DNA from: an uncultured Bacteroidota bacterium
GTDB taxonomy: Bacteria; Bacteroidota; Bacteroidia; Bacteroidales; CAIWKO01
Direction: 5' to 3'
Assembly (NCBI GenBank): GCA_937934705.1
Contig: CALGYY010000064.1
Span: 1-8,159, forward strand
DNA: 8,159 bases
The position numbers were made by a program, and so were the translations under genes. Under the pieces are notes generated by a model. The model was not told the origin of the DNA. It saw nothing but the letters and a program-made list of their open reading frames with translations, and did no database searches. Shown here piece by piece: positions 7,301-8,159 of this stretch (position 1 is the first letter of the stretch; each line of letters opens with the position of its first letter).

Positions 7301-8159
7301 CCATCACTGAACCGGATCTGCTTGTTGCAACGATTACAGCAACCACCAATGTGAGCTGTTTCACCGGCAGCGACGGTCAGGCCACTGTAACGGGAACGGG
7401 CGGTACCTTACCTTATTCTTATAGCTGGTCATCAGGTGGCAGTGCAGCGACCGAAACCGGATTGGCAGCAGGAACCTATACTGTTACCATAACCGACAAC
7501 CTGGGTTGTACTGCATCCACATCAGTTACGATTACTGAACCCACACTACTGACAGCTGCCATCGGGGCATCAACCAATGTGAGCTGCTTCACAGGCAGTG
7601 ATGGCCAGGCGACAGTGGTAGCCGGCGGAGGAACACCTCCCTACAGCTATTCATGGAGTAATGGCGGAACTACACTAACCATTACGAACCTCGTTGCCGG
7701 TACGTATTGCGTAACAGTTACAGATGCATTGTCTTGTACAGCTACAGTCTGTGTTACCATTACCGAACCACCCCTGCTCACAGCTACCATCACGGCAACA
7801 ACCAATGTAAGCTGTTACACTGGTAGCAATGGTCAATCGACCGTAACCGGCAACGGAGGCACCTTACCTTATACTTATCTTTGGTCTTCAGGTGGAACAA
7901 ATGCGACAGAAACAGGTCTTGCAGCAGGAACGTATACCGTAACCATTACTGATGCTCTCGGATGTACAGCCACTGCTTCTGTAACGATCACTCAGCCACC
8001 TTTACTGGGGACAGCCATCGCTGGCAGCACCAATGTGAGCTGCTTTGGTGGAAATAATGGAGCTGCATCAACATTTGTTGCAGGTGGAACGCCTCCGTAT
8101 ACTTATCTCTGGACAAATGGCGCAACAACTCCCAATATTTCAGGATTGATTGCAGGTGT
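4390..8159 (+). CDS. Large secreted cysteine-rich surface protein with SprB-type repeats (3' partial)
   Basis: The frame stays open for 1256 codons and leaves the window. Residues 36-58 (LKVLLALLAAWIFIAAG...AKA) form a Sec signal peptide, with cleavage likely at AKA|Q after residue 58. A unique Cys-rich region follows (59-270; DLCCGNSNPDRC near 74-85), then an Ig/PKD-like module (271-355; GGIPPFTYEW), two related PKD-like modules sharing W-SP-TGLS and VTTTYTL (357-436 and 438-495), and a jelly-roll-like module (498-674, CNGDFS to FALDDISF). From residue 682 SprB-type repeats run to the edge. SprB is the gliding adhesin of Flavobacterium; proteins of this build are usually exported by the type IX system through a C-terminal sorting domain, which is not visible here. 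Adhesion is the likely role; gliding is not implied. The start is uncertain: ATG 4390 gives a long 35-residue n-region, GTG 4486 would give a normal 26-residue signal peptide, and ATG 4348 is also in frame. Confidence 0.9.
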   Translation, partial: MIKGDTLVKVDAGVASFTVVRVPKELRGIISPVRALKVLLALLAAWIFIAAGHQEAKAQSGLCDPTVPFFTVNLTGQPAGTWISPNVARQDLCCGNSNPDRCIEFQITLDPGTVALNFYIASGAIPPGAMYYQINCGPPVAVGTPVCLTGPGPHTLTFCKPGNNPNTYGIIGIPAPGIIGDNMASQICPATIIATGYDNSTLEWTEITSGTGAYNSYLSDLFNEDTIVITPGPGFPPYIDVQVCGDVLAPECYASIYICDTFRINFYQYVTATINPNPANYCLADMGVLLTGMTNGGIPPFTYEWHAGPNGTGPLVGTGTTYFATAPGVYSFVVMDSTYPDCPRAVANTTVTMYPSPGVMLAPSAPIACYGVPVPLTASGAQNYIWSPATGLSATTGSTVTATPPVTTTYTLIGWNNGPLACADTLYFTFTVIPPPNISAGPDDTICRGSCTQLNGTGGMIYQWSPTTGLSNPNVARPNACPLVTTTYTLTAWQVSGQLICNGDFSLGNTCFSTQYTYSFNLWPEGYYYVGPDPHANHGNWASCADHTPTADNMMMIVNGAPIANQQVWCQTVSVTPNTTYAFSTWVTSVHPANPARLQFSINGVLIGAPFNATNVVCQWNQFYAVWNSGANTTAQICIVNQNLIRNGNDFALDDISFSPLCENTDYVTVYVSNIALNMAGTNVSCNGGSNGTATVTPSGGIGTYNYLWSNGANTPSITGLAAGTYCVTVTDATPCTATACITITQPPVLTATISASTNVSCNGGSNGQATVSPGGGTAPYSYNWSTGSGSQTITGLAAGTYCVTVTDALSCTASVCVTITEPTLLTSSIGSSTNVSCFSGNDGQATVTANGGTLPYSYLWTNGGITATITNLIAGNYCVTVTDALGCTSTSCVTITEPPLLTISVFSATNVSCFSGSDGTASTMVSGGTPPYDYLWSNGATTPNVTGLIAGNYCVTVTDDLNCTATTCVTITEPDLLVATITATTNVSCFTGSDGQATVTGTGGTLPYSYSWSSGGSAATETGLAAGTYTVTITDNLGCTASTSVTITEPTLLTAAIGASTNVSCFTGSDGQATVVAGGGTPPYSYSWSNGGTTLTITNLVAGTYCVTVTDALSCTATVCVTITEPPLLTATITATTNVSCYTGSNGQSTVTGNGGTLPYTYLWSSGGTNATETGLAAGTYTVTITDALGCTATASVTITQPPLLGTAIAGSTNVSCFGGNNGAASTFVAGGTPPYTYLWTNGATTPNISGLIAG
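6433..8159 (+). repeat. Tandem array of SprB-type repeats, 228-bp period, 7 full units plus a partial eighth
   Basis: Taking the codons for TNVSC as the unit start, units begin at 6433, 6661, 6889, 7117, 7345, 7573, 7801 and 8029. Every interval is exactly 228 bp (76 residues), so no unit has gained or lost a residue. The shared frame is TNVSC-x2-G-x-(D/N)G-x-A/S ... GG-x3-Y-x-Y-x-W ... GLxAG-x-Y-x-VT(V/I)TD-x3-CT ... VTIT(E/Q)P-x-LL. Units 4 and 8 resemble each other (NGATTPN-x2-GLIAG), as do 5 and 7 (ATETGLAAGTYTVTITD). Codons differ freely at synonymous sites between even the closest units, so the array does not look recently amplified. These are protein-coding domain repeats, not CRISPR or satellite DNA. 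Confidence 0.95.

Noticed and set aside
6433..8159. Repeat array considered as a CRISPR or non-coding satellite
   Set aside because: The 228-bp units are in frame, open throughout, vary at synonymous sites and encode a recognised protein repeat.

Overview
The window most likely comes from a member of the phylum Bacteroidota. Three things in the sequence point there. First, the right half encodes a large secreted protein with SprB-type repeats, a family typical of this phylum. Second, there is a near-perfect Bacteroidota promoter (TTTG-N19-TAnnTTTG) in front of the carbamate kinase gene. Third, none of the starts has an evident Shine-Dalgarno sequence. The order or genus cannot be fixed from the sequence alone. 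Carbamate kinase and several universal stress proteins suggest an anaerobic or energy-limited lifestyle, but that is inference.

Left half (1-3934), all on the minus strand. Read in the direction of transcription, the genes are: an HD-superfamily phosphohydrolase with an HE in place of the usual HD dyad (3934-3242); a tandem-domain universal stress protein with an intact ATP-binding motif, 10 bp downstream (3231-2374); a second, diverged tandem-domain universal stress protein (2203-1367); carbamate kinase arcC (1271-327) with its own strong promoter; and a zinc-ribbon protein that runs off the window edge (257-1). The tight spacing and common strand suggest a stress and energy cluster with internal promoters. 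No arginine deiminase or carbamoyltransferase gene is present in the window.

Middle (3935-4389). This is a 455-bp AT-rich intergenic region between divergent transcription units. It holds a candidate promoter for the rightward gene, a long leader with a possible hairpin, a repeated 11-bp motif and one perfect DnaA box.

Right half (4390-8159, plus strand). A single open frame without stops runs off the end. It encodes a Sec-exported, cysteine-rich modular surface protein: signal peptide, a Cys-rich N-terminal region, Ig/PKD-like modules, a jelly-roll-like module, then at least eight SprB-type repeats with an exact 228-bp (76-residue) period. The C-terminus, where a type IX secretion sorting domain would be expected, is outside the window. 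The most interesting detail is that two cysteines are lost together in repeats 5 and 7, which suggests a dispensable second disulfide per repeat. I found no clear evidence of a wholly new system, mobile element, CRISPR array or RNA gene.
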